Origin: JAJEAO01 sp963667635
GTDB taxonomy: Bacteria; Acidobacteriota; Vicinamibacteria; Marinacidobacterales; Marinacidobacteraceae
Direction: 5' to 3'
NCBI GenBank assembly: GCA_965232015.1
Contig: OZ246946.1
Location: 2,108,001 to 2,172,000 of the forward strand
DNA: 64,000 bases
In this document: positions 55,094-64,000 of the stretch, one piece after another
Layout: each line of letters starts with the position of its first letter
Numbering within the stretch: position 1 is the stretch's first letter
The notes under the pieces: model-generated
Seen by the model: only the letters and a program-made list of their open reading frames with translations
What the model was told of the DNA's origin: nothing
Database searches by the model: none
Made by a program: the position numbers and the translations under genes

Positions 55094-56818
55094 ATGCGAA
55101 GTCTGAGCCCGCCGCTCGTTCTCGTGGCGACACTGGCCGTCGCTGGCTGCTCCGGGTCCTCCGGCCCTCGTTTCTCGGTGGTTCTGGACCCCGATCGAAG
55201 CGCCGGGCCTCTCGACGGTCGCCTGGTGCTCATGCTCTCCCGGGACGACTCGGCCGAGCCCCGCTTTCAGATCGTGGACGGCCCCGACACCCAACTGGCC
55301 TTCGGCGTGGACGTCGAGGCGTGGGCGCCGGGTGAGCCGGTGTCGGTCGAGGCCGACGCCTTCGGCTACCCGATCCGCACTCTCGCGGACGTCCCGCCCG
55401 GGGAATACCGGGTCCAGGCGCTCCTGAACCGCTACCAGACCTACGAGCGCGCCGACGGCCACACGGTGAAGCTCCCCCCCGACCGCGGTGAGGGACAGGT
55501 GTGGAACCGGAAGCCCGGCAACCTCTACTCGACGCCGCAAACGGTGTCGCTCGGTCCGGACGACCCGGCCGAGATCGAGGTCGTGCTCGATCAGGAGATT
55601 CCTCCGCTGCCGGTCCCGCCGGAGTCGGAGTATGTGAAGCACGTGCGCATCCAGAGCGACCTGCTGACCGAGTTCTGGGGAACGCCCACCGAACTCGGGG
55701 CGTGGGTTCTCATCCCCCACGGCTTCGACGAGCATCCCGAGGCGCGCTACCCGATCGCCGTCTTCCACGGCCACTTCCCTTACACGTTCGGCGGCTGGCG
55801 CGAGGAGCCGCCGAATCCGGATCTCGAGTGCGAGTACTCGGCCCGGTTCGACCTCCCCTGTTACAACCGGATCCAGCAGGAACTCGCCTGGGAGCTCCAT
55901 CAGGACTGGACCAGCGAGGACTTCCCCCGGATGCTGGTCGTGGAGGTCCAGCACGCCAACCCCTACTACGACGACTCCTACGCCGTGAACTCGGAGAACC
56001 TCGGCCCCTACGGCGACGCGATCACGTACGAGCTCATCCCCGAGATCGAGCGACGCTTTCGGGGCATCGGCGAGGGCTGGGCGCGCTTCCTCTACGGTGG
56101 CTCCACCGGTGGCTGGGAGGCGATGGCCGCACAGGTCTTCTACCCGGACGACTACAACGGCGCGTGGATCGCCTGTCCCGATCCGATCTCCTTCGAGGCG
56201 TTCACGGTCGTGGATCTCTACGAGGACGAAAACGCCTACTTCCTCGACAGTCCGTTCAAGCGCACCGCCAGACCGGGGCGGCGCGACGGACGGGGCCACA
56301 TTTCGGCGACGCTCGAGGAGATGAACCACCGGGAACTCGTGCTCGGGACCCGCACCCGCTCCGGGCAGCAGTGGGACGTCTGGGAGGCCGTCTATTCGCC
56401 GGTTGGAGAGGACGGGTATCCGCAGCGGATCTGGGACAAGATCACCGGCGAGATCAACCCGGACGTCGCCGCCCACTGGCGGGAGAACTACGACCTCACC
56501 CACATCCTCCGCCGCGACTGGGCGACGCTCGGGCCCCGGCTGGAGGGAAAGCTCCACATCTACGTCGGCGACATGGACAACTACTACCTGAACAACGCCG
56601 TGGAGCTGACCGAAGCGTTCCTCGAATCCACGACCGATCCGCCCTACGGCGGCGAGGTGGACTACGGAGACGGCGACGAACACTGCTGGAACGGCGACCA
56701 CACCCGCGAAAACGCGTTCTCCCGTCTGCGCTACATCCAGATGTTCGCCCCCCGGATCGTCGAGCGCATCGAGCGGAGCGCGCCGCCGGGCGCCGACACG
56801 ACGAGCTGGCGCCACTGA
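55094..56818 (+). CDS. Lipoprotein with putative esterase (alpha/beta-hydrolase) domain
   Basis: The product is 574 residues with a lipoprotein signal (LVLVATLAVAGCSGSSG). A beta-rich N-terminal part leads to an esterase-like domain with WVLIPHGFDEHPEARYP and the nucleophile elbow FLYGGSTGGWEAMA. Candidate acid and base are in YVGDMDNYYLN and GDGDEHCWNGDH. The substrate is unknown. Start ATG 55094 follows AAGGAGG (55081-55087). Confidence 0.82.
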   Translation: MRSLSPPLVLVATLAVAGCSGSSGPRFSVVLDPDRSAGPLDGRLVLMLSRDDSAEPRFQIVDGPDTQLAFGVDVEAWAPGEPVSVEADAFGYPIRTLADVPPGEYRVQALLNRYQTYERADGHTVKLPPDRGEGQVWNRKPGNLYSTPQTVSLGPDDPAEIEVVLDQEIPPLPVPPESEYVKHVRIQSDLLTEFWGTPTELGAWVLIPHGFDEHPEARYPIAVFHGHFPYTFGGWREEPPNPDLECEYSARFDLPCYNRIQQELAWELHQDWTSEDFPRMLVVEVQHANPYYDDSYAVNSENLGPYGDAITYELIPEIERRFRGIGEGWARFLYGGSTGGWEAMAAQVFYPDDYNGAWIACPDPISFEAFTVVDLYEDENAYFLDSPFKRTARPGRRDGRGHISATLEEMNHRELVLGTRTRSGQQWDVWEAVYSPVGEDGYPQRIWDKITGEINPDVAAHWRENYDLTHILRRDWATLGPRLEGKLHIYVGDMDNYYLNNAVELTEAFLESTTDPPYGGEVDYGDGDEHCWNGDHTRENAFSRLRYIQMFAPRIVERIERSAPPGADTTSWRH

Positions 56819-56908
56819 TCTGGCGGCGTCTCGCCGGCGCGCCGGCGCCCCGGGCCAAGCGGATAGGCTCCCATTCCGGGGCCCGGAGTCGGCCCCGCGG
56901 AGGTTCCC

Positions 56909-58168
56909 ATGTCGCTCTCCCCGTTTCCGCCGGGCGTTCGTCCTCCCGGCTTCGAGTGCTATCCCGCCGGGCTCGGTCCGAGCCGCCGCTCCTTCCTGCG
57001 AGCCGTCGCCGGCGCGGCTGCGGCCGCGGCCGGAGGGGCGGCTCTCGCCGGATGCGAACGTGCGAACTCGTCGGAGCAGGGAGAGACGCCTCCGACCCCA
57101 GCCTCTTCCGCCCCCGCGGCCGACGGTCCCGGGCCGCTCCCGGTCTGGCCGGAGGGTGGCTTCGGGCCGGACGCGGTGCGGATCGGATTCAACGAGAACC
57201 CGCTCGGCCCGTCACCGCGCGCTCTCGCCGCGATCGCGGCGGACGGGCTCGGCGCCGGCCACGCCTACAACTACCCCGACTCGGTGCGCGACCGGATCGC
57301 CGCCCACCACGGAGTGGCCCGGGAGAACGTCCTCATCGGCTGCGGTTCGACCGAGTTCCTGCAGTTCCTCCCCTGGGGGTTCCTGAAGCCGGGAACCACG
57401 AGCCTCGTGCTCCCCGAGATCACCTACGGCTGGTGCGGCGGCGTCGCGGAGGCGATCGGCGCGGAAGTGATCCGCACTCCGATGGGCCCCGAGGGGACGC
57501 TCGATGTCGCGGCGATGCGTCAGGCGATCCGTCCGGACACCCGGATCGTGTATCTGGCGAACCCGAACAACCCCACCGGCGCCCCGGTCTCGCGCGCCGA
57601 CATCGTCTCCCTGGCCGAGCGGGTCCCCGACGGCGGGATCCTGATCGTGGATGAGGCTTACGCCGAGTTCCTCGACGAGGGAGAGGACGCCGTGTCCCTC
57701 GCGATGGCGAACGGTCCGGTGATCGTCGCCCGCACCTTCTCCAAGGCCTACGGGATGGCGGGGCTGCGGCTCGGCTACGTGCTCGGATCCGGCCCGATGT
57801 TCGACAAGGCCACCGGCGTCTGGTGGGGCGACTTCGGCCTGAACACCGCCGCGGCGGTCGCCTGCGGCCCCGCGCTCGACGACACGGAGCACGTGGACGC
57901 CTACGTCCGGACGGTGGACGAGGGCCTCGATGAGCTGCGGTCCGGTTTCGGCGAGATGGGCTGGCCGGCGTGGCCGCATCGGGCGCCGTTCCTGATGGCG
58001 GACACCGGCCGGGAGGCGCTCCCGCTGGTGTGGGAGCTGTTCCACCGCGGGATCTACGTCCAGGACGGCGGCGGGTGGGGCCTCCCCACGTTCCTACGCA
58101 TCTCGGTCGGGCTCACCGAGGACCACCAGGCGCTGTTCGCCGCCCTCCGGGACATCCAGACCGCCTGA
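56909..58168 (+). CDS. Tat-exported PLP aminotransferase (histidinol-phosphate aminotransferase-like)
   Basis: The product is 419 residues. The N-terminus has a twin-arginine signal (SRRSFLRAVAGAAAAA) with a lipobox (AALAGC). The enzyme part is class I/II: IGFNENPLGPSPRALAAI, LANPNNPTGAPVSR, IVDEAYAEF, and the PLP lysine in RTFSKAYGMAGLRLGY. Folded export would place a PLP enzyme outside the cytoplasm. A function other than histidine synthesis is therefore likely. Confidence 0.85.
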   Translation: MSLSPFPPGVRPPGFECYPAGLGPSRRSFLRAVAGAAAAAAGGAALAGCERANSSEQGETPPTPASSAPAADGPGPLPVWPEGGFGPDAVRIGFNENPLGPSPRALAAIAADGLGAGHAYNYPDSVRDRIAAHHGVARENVLIGCGSTEFLQFLPWGFLKPGTTSLVLPEITYGWCGGVAEAIGAEVIRTPMGPEGTLDVAAMRQAIRPDTRIVYLANPNNPTGAPVSRADIVSLAERVPDGGILIVDEAYAEFLDEGEDAVSLAMANGPVIVARTFSKAYGMAGLRLGYVLGSGPMFDKATGVWWGDFGLNTAAAVACGPALDDTEHVDAYVRTVDEGLDELRSGFGEMGWPAWPHRAPFLMADTGREALPLVWELFHRGIYVQDGGGWGLPTFLRISVGLTEDHQALFAALRDIQTA

Positions 58169-58231
58169 CCCCGCGGAGCGCCGGTCACCGGCGCCTTGCC
58201 GGCGCGCGGCGCGTCACGGGTTGTCCCGCCT

Positions 58232-59479
58232 TCACCCACTCCACAGCTCGCTGACGGGCGCCGCCACCATTCGCGGATCGCCGAGCGGCAGCACATCGCG
58301 TCCGGTGGTGAACAGGATCCCTCCGGCGAAGTCCGATCCACAGCGGGCCGCGAGTCGCGCCAGACCACGGGCGTCGCGAGCCGAGATCGTGGACGAGGCC
58401 TTGATCTCGAATCCCCAGGTTCGTGCGCCTCGAGTCATCACCAGATCCACTTCGACCTGGTCCTTGTCCCGGTAGTGCCAGAACTCGAGATCCGGATCGG
58501 TCCAGGCCGCCTCCGCGATCACTTGCTGCACCACGAAGGACTCGAGGAGGTGGCCCAGCAGATCGCGATTCACGACCAGGTCGTCGGCGGTCAGGACGGC
58601 AAGCGTCGCGGCGAGCCCGCTGTCCACGAGGTGTACTTTCGGGGACCGAATCAGGCGGCGTCCGGGGCTTCGATGCCAGGCGGGCAGCCGTCGAACCAGA
58701 AACAGCCGTTCCAGCACCGTCAGGTAGTGCTCGGCCGTGGTCCGGTGGAGACCGATGTCGCGGGAGAGAGTGGTCGCCTGGAAGATCCGGCCCTTGCGAG
58801 TCGCGATGAGCGTGAGCAGCCGCCGGAGTTCTCCGATGTTCCGAATCCTCGCCACATCCCGCACATCGCGTTCGATCACGGTCCGGAGGTAGTTCCGGTG
58901 CCACCTCCGGATGGTCGCTGGAGTCAGAGCCAGCACCGGCGGAAAGCCCCCGCTCACGATGCGGGTCTCGACATTCGGAGAGGGCGCCACGGAATCACCG
59001 CCGACGCGAAGCGAGATGGGGTGGTCGAGCAGACGACGGAGGAAGCGTCCTGCTCGGCCGACCTTCTCCGCCTCGGTGAGAGGCCAGAGGTCGGTGATCG
59101 CCATGCGCCCGGCGAGAGACTCGCTCACCTTCGGCAGGAAGAGGAGGTTGGCCGAGCCCGTCAGCAGAAAACGCCCCGGCTGGCGCTCCTGATCGACAGA
59201 CCGCTTGATGGCGGGCAGGAGCCGCGGAACCCGCTGGATCTCGTCCAATGTCACCCGGCGCGGCAACGCTTCGACGAAACGGACGGGATCGAACTCCGCC
59301 GCGCGCCGGGCGGGTTCGTCGTCGAAGCTGATGTAGGCCCGGTCGCCGGCGATCCGCTGGACGAGGGTCGTCTTCCCTCCCTGCCGGGGACCGATGACCG
59401 CCACCACGGGCATCGTGGCAAGCTCGCGCTCGATCGTGTCCGCGAGGAGGCGCGGGACGAATGGCGGGTGAGCGGTCAT
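58232..59479 (-). CDS. AAA_14/DUF4143 ATPase, second copy
   Basis: The product is 415 residues (MTAHPPFVPRLLADTIERE). Walker A is IGPRQGGKTTLVQR, Walker B-like VTLDEIQRVPRLLP, and the C-terminal DUF4143 part has VEVDLVMTRGARTWGFEIK, an ExD..ExK nuclease-like pair. It belongs to the same broad family as 18926-20275 but is a different lineage by eye. The longer frame to 59545 is rejected because it crosses the direct repeats. Confidence 0.88.
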   Translation of the reverse strand: MTAHPPFVPRLLADTIERELATMPVVAVIGPRQGGKTTLVQRIAGDRAYISFDDEPARRAAEFDPVRFVEALPRRVTLDEIQRVPRLLPAIKRSVDQERQPGRFLLTGSANLLFLPKVSESLAGRMAITDLWPLTEAEKVGRAGRFLRRLLDHPISLRVGGDSVAPSPNVETRIVSGGFPPVLALTPATIRRWHRNYLRTVIERDVRDVARIRNIGELRRLLTLIATRKGRIFQATTLSRDIGLHRTTAEHYLTVLERLFLVRRLPAWHRSPGRRLIRSPKVHLVDSGLAATLAVLTADDLVVNRDLLGHLLESFVVQQVIAEAAWTDPDLEFWHYRDKDQVEVDLVMTRGARTWGFEIKASSTISARDARGLARLAARCGSDFAGGILFTTGRDVLPLGDPRMVAAPVSELWSG

Positions 59480-59495
59480 ACGCCAGCGATGATAC

Positions 59496-59534
59496 CGTCC
59501 AGATGTCGGTTCTACTATCGTCCAGTTGTCGGTT
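59496..59534 (-). promoter_or_regulatory. Direct repeats upstream of the second DUF4143 ATPase
   Basis: CGTCCAGATGTCGGTT (59496-59511) and CGTCCAGTTGTCGGTT (59519-59534) lie 23 bases apart, about two helical turns, just before the ATG. A further partial copy is at about 59609. The placement fits a regulator site over the promoter. Confidence 0.5.
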
Positions 59535-59807
59535 GTCCAATGCACATTGGCTTGAACCCATTAGCCCAACTTGACATATGGATGCGACGATCCGTCGGTT
59601 GATCGCCGGTCCAGATGTCGAATCGTCGAAGGATTCCACCGGTGACCCGTTCTGTCGGCTCATGCGGACGCGTTCCGGTGGCCCGGGCTTGCGTCAGGTC
59701 ACCGCCGGAGTGGACCAGGATAGCCGGACAGAGCGCGGCCGGGGGGACACGATCGTCATTCCATGGAGGATGGCCGGCGCGACGAGACCGCGATCGAAGG
59801 GGTCCCG

Positions 59808-62423
59808 ATGGTGGGACGGGAGCACGACGTCGTGGAGGGCCGCGGCCTCGCTGAACGGAAGCAGCTCGATCCCCATCAGCCGCCAGCCAGAGGAAGGCGC
59901 ACGGGCCGATCGGCCCTCCTTCTTACCGTGTTCCTGGGTGCCGGTCTCGTGCTCTCGGGCTGCGGTGAGGACGAAACCCCCGCCCCGGCGCCGGCTCCGG
60001 CCCCTGCGCCACCCCCTGCCCCCGAGCCTGAGCCCGAACCGGAACCCGAGCCAGAGCCCGAGCCGCCCGCCACGCCTACCGGCCTCATGGTGTCGGAGAC
60101 CACCGAAACCTCCATCACCTGGACCTGGGACGCCGTCGAAGGCGCGATCGGTTACGCCGTGCAGGCCAGCGCGGATCAGGTGTTCGACGACTCGGACATG
60201 ATCCACCCTGCGGCCGAGACCACCTTCACCGCTGCGGACCTCGAGCCGGGCACCACCATGTCGGTCCGCGTGGCCGCCGCGGGAGCGCTCGACGGGTCGC
60301 TGCAAAGCGCGTGGACGACCCACATCACCGCTACGTCGGCGGTGCCGCCTCCGGTGGTGATTCCGGTCCCGAGCGGCTTCATGGCCGAGGGTGGAGACGG
60401 CTCGATCAAGTGGAGCTGGGACGCCGTTGAGGGCGCCGACGGGTATGCGATCCAGATCAGCATGGACGAGATGTTCGATGACATGGACGAGACGGCCTAC
60501 CCGATGGAGACCTCGCACACCGTTGAGGATCTCGGTTACTCCGAGAGCAGGTTCGCGCGAGTCGCGTCCACTGCCGGTGAGGGCGACGACATGATGATGA
60601 GCATGTGGACCACCCACATGACGGGCATGTCGAACGCACCAGCTCCCCTGCCTCCGCCTTCCGTGATGTTCTCCCTGCCGGACGGTCAGAGCCACTTCAT
60701 GGTCGCGGACGACGACGATGACGAGGCCACGGCCATGGCTTGGATCAACCCCAAGACCGTCGTGGAGTCGGACTCCACCGCGATCATCACTCCGATGTTC
60801 GTGGAAGGCGCCAACGGGGTCCATGTGGGGGCCAGTGACGACAACATGCCGTTCACCTACGTGGGAGCCGAGGACAACTGGGAAATGCTCCAGAGCGCCG
60901 TGCTCGACGGTGGCGCGACCTTCATGATCCAGCGGACGACGATGGGCGCAAACCGGGAGATGGAACCGAGCAACCACGTGTCCTACTACACCTGCGGACC
61001 GTGGGCCTGCCAGGAAGGCATGGCCCCGCCGGCCCTCATCGCCCAGTCCGCGGCCTGCAATGCTTGGGATCCAGAAGCGACGCTCGTCACGGGTCTGATC
61101 GACAACGACGTGTTCCGTACGGAAGCGGCCGAAACGGAGGACGCGACTACCGGCGACTTCACCAATTCAAATGACGGGATCGATGTCGGATGGGAGACGA
61201 GCTCCAGCGCGTCGATGACCGTGACGCATATCTTCTCGGGTGTCGACGACGGCGAGAACTACGACGTGTCCGGCCCGGATGCCGCCAACGGCTCCGGAAA
61301 GTCGCTCACAATGGATCGAAAGAACGCGGCGACGCCAGCTGCCAACGAGAACAACCTCTATCGGCCCGGCATCCGAATCGCCGCCAACGACCTATTGGAA
61401 TTGAACACCACCACTAACTTGTCGGCGTGCTTCTCGGAAGATATCTACGAAGAGAATGTCGGCGGTAACCACATGCCAAACAACTGCTTCCGCTTGATTT
61501 CCACCGGCGGCGCCAACTATCTAAGCGGCTACTCCATCAAACTCACCGCAAAAGACTCCGCCGTCACTTGGGGAGAGGTCGACTGGGAGGAGTTCGATGA
61601 CTTGACCTGCGACCCCGTGACCGTTGTGGCCATGGACGCCCTTGATACCGATGTCTGCACCATCTTCGAGGCCGAAGTGGACTACGCGCTGTCGCAGAAC
61701 CGCGGCTGGGGCGGACGGGACGGCAAGGTCTGGGTGCAGACCCTCACGCAAACTGACGTGACCGCGCCGGATGCCACTACGCAGCACGCTCGGGTTACCG
61801 AATGGCGTGTCGGAATCGGCGCTCCGCTCGCCGTCGACGATCCGGACACCACCGTCACAGAAGCGCCAGGCGACTATGCAGGTGTTGACGGCGACCGATT
61901 CACGACCCTCTGGTTCGACGACGATCTCGACGGCAACATCCGAAAGCGGTCCTCGCACAACACTGCTCGGCGGGGAGGTCCAACCGACCTTTACAACCAG
62001 AACCAGGACGCGAGCAACGTGGAGTACATCTGGCAACCGCTTATCGATTCGGACAACGATCCGACGCGCGGTGACTTCGGCAAGGTTGACTTGCTGAGTG
62101 CCATGGACAACCCGGGCACCACAGTGGATGAGACCACCGCTCCGGGCAACCCCGACGGTAGGGCCGACAACTACGCCGTCACTGATGATGTCTACATGTG
62201 CACCGATGACGACGGTGCCGACGGTTGCGACGCCAAGTGGGAGGAGACCTTCGACGTGATGTTCGTTGATGGGCTCTTCGATTGTAAGACAGAAAGAAGC
62301 GTGACCATTGAGTGCGAATGGGATGCGCAGGGAACGCTTAGCCAGAGGCGGGGCACAGCGGCTGATGCCTTCAGTGCTGCCACCGTCGACAGCTTCGCGA
62401 AGTGCACCGCCAGCGCACAGTAA
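59808..62423 (+). CDS. Lipoprotein with two FN3 domains and a Cys-rich secreted C-terminal region
   Basis: The product is about 871 residues. A lipobox follows a hydrophobic stretch (LLTVFLGAGLVLSGCGED). Then come a Pro-Ala and Glu-Pro repeat spacer, two FN3 domains (TSITWTWDAVEGAIGYAVQ and SIKWSWDAVEGADGYAIQ), and a long acidic region with scattered cysteines. The last third (VTWGEVDWEEFDDLTC, TTLWFDDDLDGNIRK, FGKVDLLSAMD, VMFVDGLFDC) is paralogous to the gene on the other side. Start 59808 follows AAGGGG; 59763 is an alternative. Confidence 0.78.
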   Translation: MVGREHDVVEGRGLAERKQLDPHQPPARGRRTGRSALLLTVFLGAGLVLSGCGEDETPAPAPAPAPAPPPAPEPEPEPEPEPEPEPPATPTGLMVSETTETSITWTWDAVEGAIGYAVQASADQVFDDSDMIHPAAETTFTAADLEPGTTMSVRVAAAGALDGSLQSAWTTHITATSAVPPPVVIPVPSGFMAEGGDGSIKWSWDAVEGADGYAIQISMDEMFDDMDETAYPMETSHTVEDLGYSESRFARVASTAGEGDDMMMSMWTTHMTGMSNAPAPLPPPSVMFSLPDGQSHFMVADDDDDEATAMAWINPKTVVESDSTAIITPMFVEGANGVHVGASDDNMPFTYVGAEDNWEMLQSAVLDGGATFMIQRTTMGANREMEPSNHVSYYTCGPWACQEGMAPPALIAQSAACNAWDPEATLVTGLIDNDVFRTEAAETEDATTGDFTNSNDGIDVGWETSSSASMTVTHIFSGVDDGENYDVSGPDAANGSGKSLTMDRKNAATPAANENNLYRPGIRIAANDLLELNTTTNLSACFSEDIYEENVGGNHMPNNCFRLISTGGANYLSGYSIKLTAKDSAVTWGEVDWEEFDDLTCDPVTVVAMDALDTDVCTIFEAEVDYALSQNRGWGGRDGKVWVQTLTQTDVTAPDATTQHARVTEWRVGIGAPLAVDDPDTTVTEAPGDYAGVDGDRFTTLWFDDDLDGNIRKRSSHNTARRGGPTDLYNQNQDASNVEYIWQPLIDSDNDPTRGDFGKVDLLSAMDNPGTTVDETTAPGNPDGRADNYAVTDDVYMCTDDDGADGCDAKWEETFDVMFVDGLFDCKTERSVTIECEWDAQGTLSQRRGTAADAFSAATVDSFAKCTASAQ

Positions 62424-62464
62424 ACCTCGAAGGCCAACCAGTCAACGCTACCAGTTGACTCCGA

Positions 62465-62493
62465 ACCCCGGGGCCATTCGGCCCCGGGGTTTT
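62465..62493 (+). terminator. Strong Rho-independent terminator
   Basis: ACCCCGGGGCC pairs with GGCCCCGGGGT around ATTC and is followed by TTTT. It lies 42 bp after the FN3 lipoprotein stop. Confidence 0.85.
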
Positions 62494-62798
62494 CGCGTGT
62501 ACGCACCCAGCGCGCCGGGGCGCCGGACTCCAGTACGGCCGCCGCGCCCGCGGTGACCGGCGGCCCGTCCCCGTCAGGGTGCTGGACTCCATCCGGTCGG
62601 AGATCCCGACAACTTCGCGCCGCCTCGACGTACTGGCCCGCGGCGTCGGCCCGGAGCAGCGTCAGGCGGCGCCCGGATCCTTTACCGAGTTGTTGGCCTA
62701 TGGACAGTAGGACGCCCGGACTGCGGCCTGGTGCCAAGCTCCATCGCCAAACTGTGGATCTCGGCCTGTCCGTCGGCACCACCCGGTACACATGAACA

Positions 62799-62822
62799 CC
62801 CCGGGGCCAGATGGCCCCGGGG
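62799..62822 (-). terminator. Second hairpin, terminator of the convergent gene
   Basis: CCCCGGGGCC pairs with GGCCCCGGGG around AGAT. Read on the minus strand it follows the end of the partial gene by about 45 bases. The T tract is weak. Confidence 0.6.
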
Positions 62823-62867
62823 TTCCCGTGTGATTCAGATCAGACGAATCTCAGGAGACGCAGATCC

Positions 62868-64000
62868 CTAGTTCGCCTCGCACTTCAGGAAGAAACCCTT
62901 GTTGGTGCCTGCGATGAACTCGGAGGGCAGAGCGTTGCGGCCCTGGGCCATTCCACCGTCGGCGTCCCACGTGCAGGTGATCGAGACATCGCGGGTTGTG
63001 GAGCAACCGAAGGTGCCGTCGGCGAACATAACCTCGGCGTCACGGTTCCATTCCACCGCGTCGCAGAGAGTGTTGTCGTCGTCATCACCGCCGTCGCTCT
63101 CGCTGCATTTGAAGAAGTCTGCGTGCGCATCGCTCACCGTGCGGTTCGCCGCAGTGTTATCGGCCGTGGTGGTGTATTCCTCGAACGTCGCGTCCGGACC
63201 GCCCGTCTCGTAGTTGTCGGCGTTACCGTCGGGATGAGCCGCGGTCGCATCCGCGGACCGAGTCCGGGCCACGCCGGCCAAGCGGTCCGTTCTTTGAACT
63301 GCGGTCTTGCACCCCGTGCCATCCAAAGCGGTGACGGTCCTAGTGGTGCCAGTGCCGTCCGCGGAGTAACCGTCTCTCGGAGCCCAACTGGTATCCGACG
63401 GGCACGACTCGACTTCAATGGTCCGCTCGTCGTCAGCAGTATCCCGGTCGTCCTTGGAACTCACCAGGTCCACCTTGCCGAGGTCGCCCGCGATCGTCAG
63501 GTCGTTGTTCGAGTCCGTGAGGAGTTCCCAGATCGCATCGATGTTGCTGGCTCGCTCGTTGTGGTTGTAGAGGTCGTTGAACTTGTCGCCAGGAACCGGG
63601 GAGTCGTTGTTGTTGTCGTCGCCGGGAGTTCCATCCACCATCGGGCGGTCCTTGGTGTCCTTGAGGAGCGTGCCGTCGAGGTTGTCGTCGAACCAGATCG
63701 TCTTGAACATCTGGTCTCCGGTGCCCGGGCTGGCCGTGGCCTTCCACATGACAACTGCGTTGGGGTTGGCACCGGTAGCGGTTGCGTCGAAGCCCGCGAC
63801 CTCCGAACCGAAGACGACGGTCGGCTTCCAGCCCTTGCCGGTGGCGTTGTCCACTTCGGCGTCGAACATCTCGCAGATGTCCACGTGGTCGGCGACCACG
63901 ATCGGATCCGCATCGCCGCAGGTCAGTTCCTCGAACGGATCATCTTCCCAATCGACACGCCCCCAGGTCACGTCGCCGTCGACAGGGGACAGTTCGATGG
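62868..64000 (-). CDS. Paralogue of the FN3 lipoprotein C-terminal region (5' end outside window)
   Basis: At least 377 codons; the frame is open to the window edge, so an internal GTG at 63971 is not the real start. Shared blocks with 59808-62423 include VTWGRVDWEDDPFEELTC, KTIWFDDNLDGT, DLYNHNERASNIDAIWELL, LGKVDLVSSKD and VMFADGTFGC, with cysteines conserved. It likely is another secreted or surface protein of the same family, arranged tail to tail with the first. Domain identity is unknown. Confidence 0.8.
   Translation of the reverse strand, partial: IELSPVDGDVTWGRVDWEDDPFEELTCGDADPIVVADHVDICEMFDAEVDNATGKGWKPTVVFGSEVAGFDATATGANPNAVVMWKATASPGTGDQMFKTIWFDDNLDGTLLKDTKDRPMVDGTPGDDNNNDSPVPGDKFNDLYNHNERASNIDAIWELLTDSNNDLTIAGDLGKVDLVSSKDDRDTADDERTIEVESCPSDTSWAPRDGYSADGTGTTRTVTALDGTGCKTAVQRTDRLAGVARTRSADATAAHPDGNADNYETGGPDATFEEYTTTADNTAANRTVSDAHADFFKCSESDGGDDDDNTLCDAVEWNRDAEVMFADGTFGCSTTRDVSITCTWDADGGMAQGRNALPSEFIAGTNKGFFLKCEAN

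Larger units (their letters stand above)
62424..62867. other. Convergent intergenic region with two hairpins and repeat copies
   Basis: No gene. It holds the terminator at 62465-62493, degenerate palindrome-family copies (62505-62600), and a second hairpin at 62799-62822 that would serve the minus-strand gene. Confidence 0.6.

Overview
High-G+C bacterial chromosome segment of about 64 kb. Gene content points to Acidobacteriota or a close relative. Indicators are an Oar-like TonB-dependent receptor with an N-terminal carboxypeptidase-regulatory domain, a GWxTD-domain protein paired with a TPR membrane protein, a VPS10/BNR-propeller secreted protein, DUF2911 proteins, and arginine synthesis through N-acetylornithine carbamoyltransferase. 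The taxonomic call is inference. No rRNA, tRNA, CRISPR array, integrase or transposase was recognised.

Layout. 1-254: 3' end of mltG. 255-680: palindromic repeats. 681-5882 (minus): boxC-boxB-thiolase-DNA methyltransferase, part of aerobic benzoyl-CoA degradation. 6198-8267: S9-type peptidase homologue lacking its catalytic triad. 8312-13961: lipoate/2-oxoacid dehydrogenase locus (E2-lipA on plus, E1beta-lipB-lpd on minus) with an inverted-repeat element between the arms. 14313-18735: thioesterase, nadE, TonB-dependent receptor. 18926-28915: accessory and mixed region with a DUF4143 ATPase, a VapBC pair, GWxTD and TPR genes, an XRE / HigB-like / SecB-like module and an M20 amidohydrolase. 28956-32804: BNR-propeller protein and a small secreted protein. 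32950-36299: predicted alpha-toroid protein, Asp/Asn beta-hydroxylase-family dioxygenase, and a protein ending in about 130 uninterrupted Gly-Asp dipeptides. 36416-43061: beta-lactamase-like protein, two paralogous PD-(D/E)XK proteins around a PIN toxin-antitoxin pair, and HicBA. 43085-47830 (minus): argR-argC-argD-argF'-argB with an ARG-box-like operator. 48059-52841: AbrB/PIN pair, DUF420, two DUF2911 genes, a stop-codon-bearing 31-bp minisatellite, and an ECF sigma / anti-sigma / PDZ operon. 52842-54813: visibly lower-G+C island with two cytoplasmic FN3-like paralogues and two small unknown proteins. 55094-64000: lipoprotein esterase homologue, Tat-exported aminotransferase homologue, a second DUF4143 ATPase, and two convergent paralogous secreted proteins, the last running off the window.

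How the genes work together. BoxC and BoxB with the thiolase would serve ring epoxidation, ring cleavage and beta-ketoadipyl-CoA thiolysis. LipA, LipB, E2, E1beta and E3 would build and use lipoylated complexes, although no E1alpha is seen. The arg operon would convert N-acetylglutamate to N-acetylcitrulline under ArgR control. Among the less ordinary parts, the best candidates for something undescribed are the poly(Gly-Asp) protein next to a predicted hydroxylase, the XRE / HigB-like / SecB-like module, the FN3 island, and a dispersed palindromic repeat family found in many intergenic gaps.
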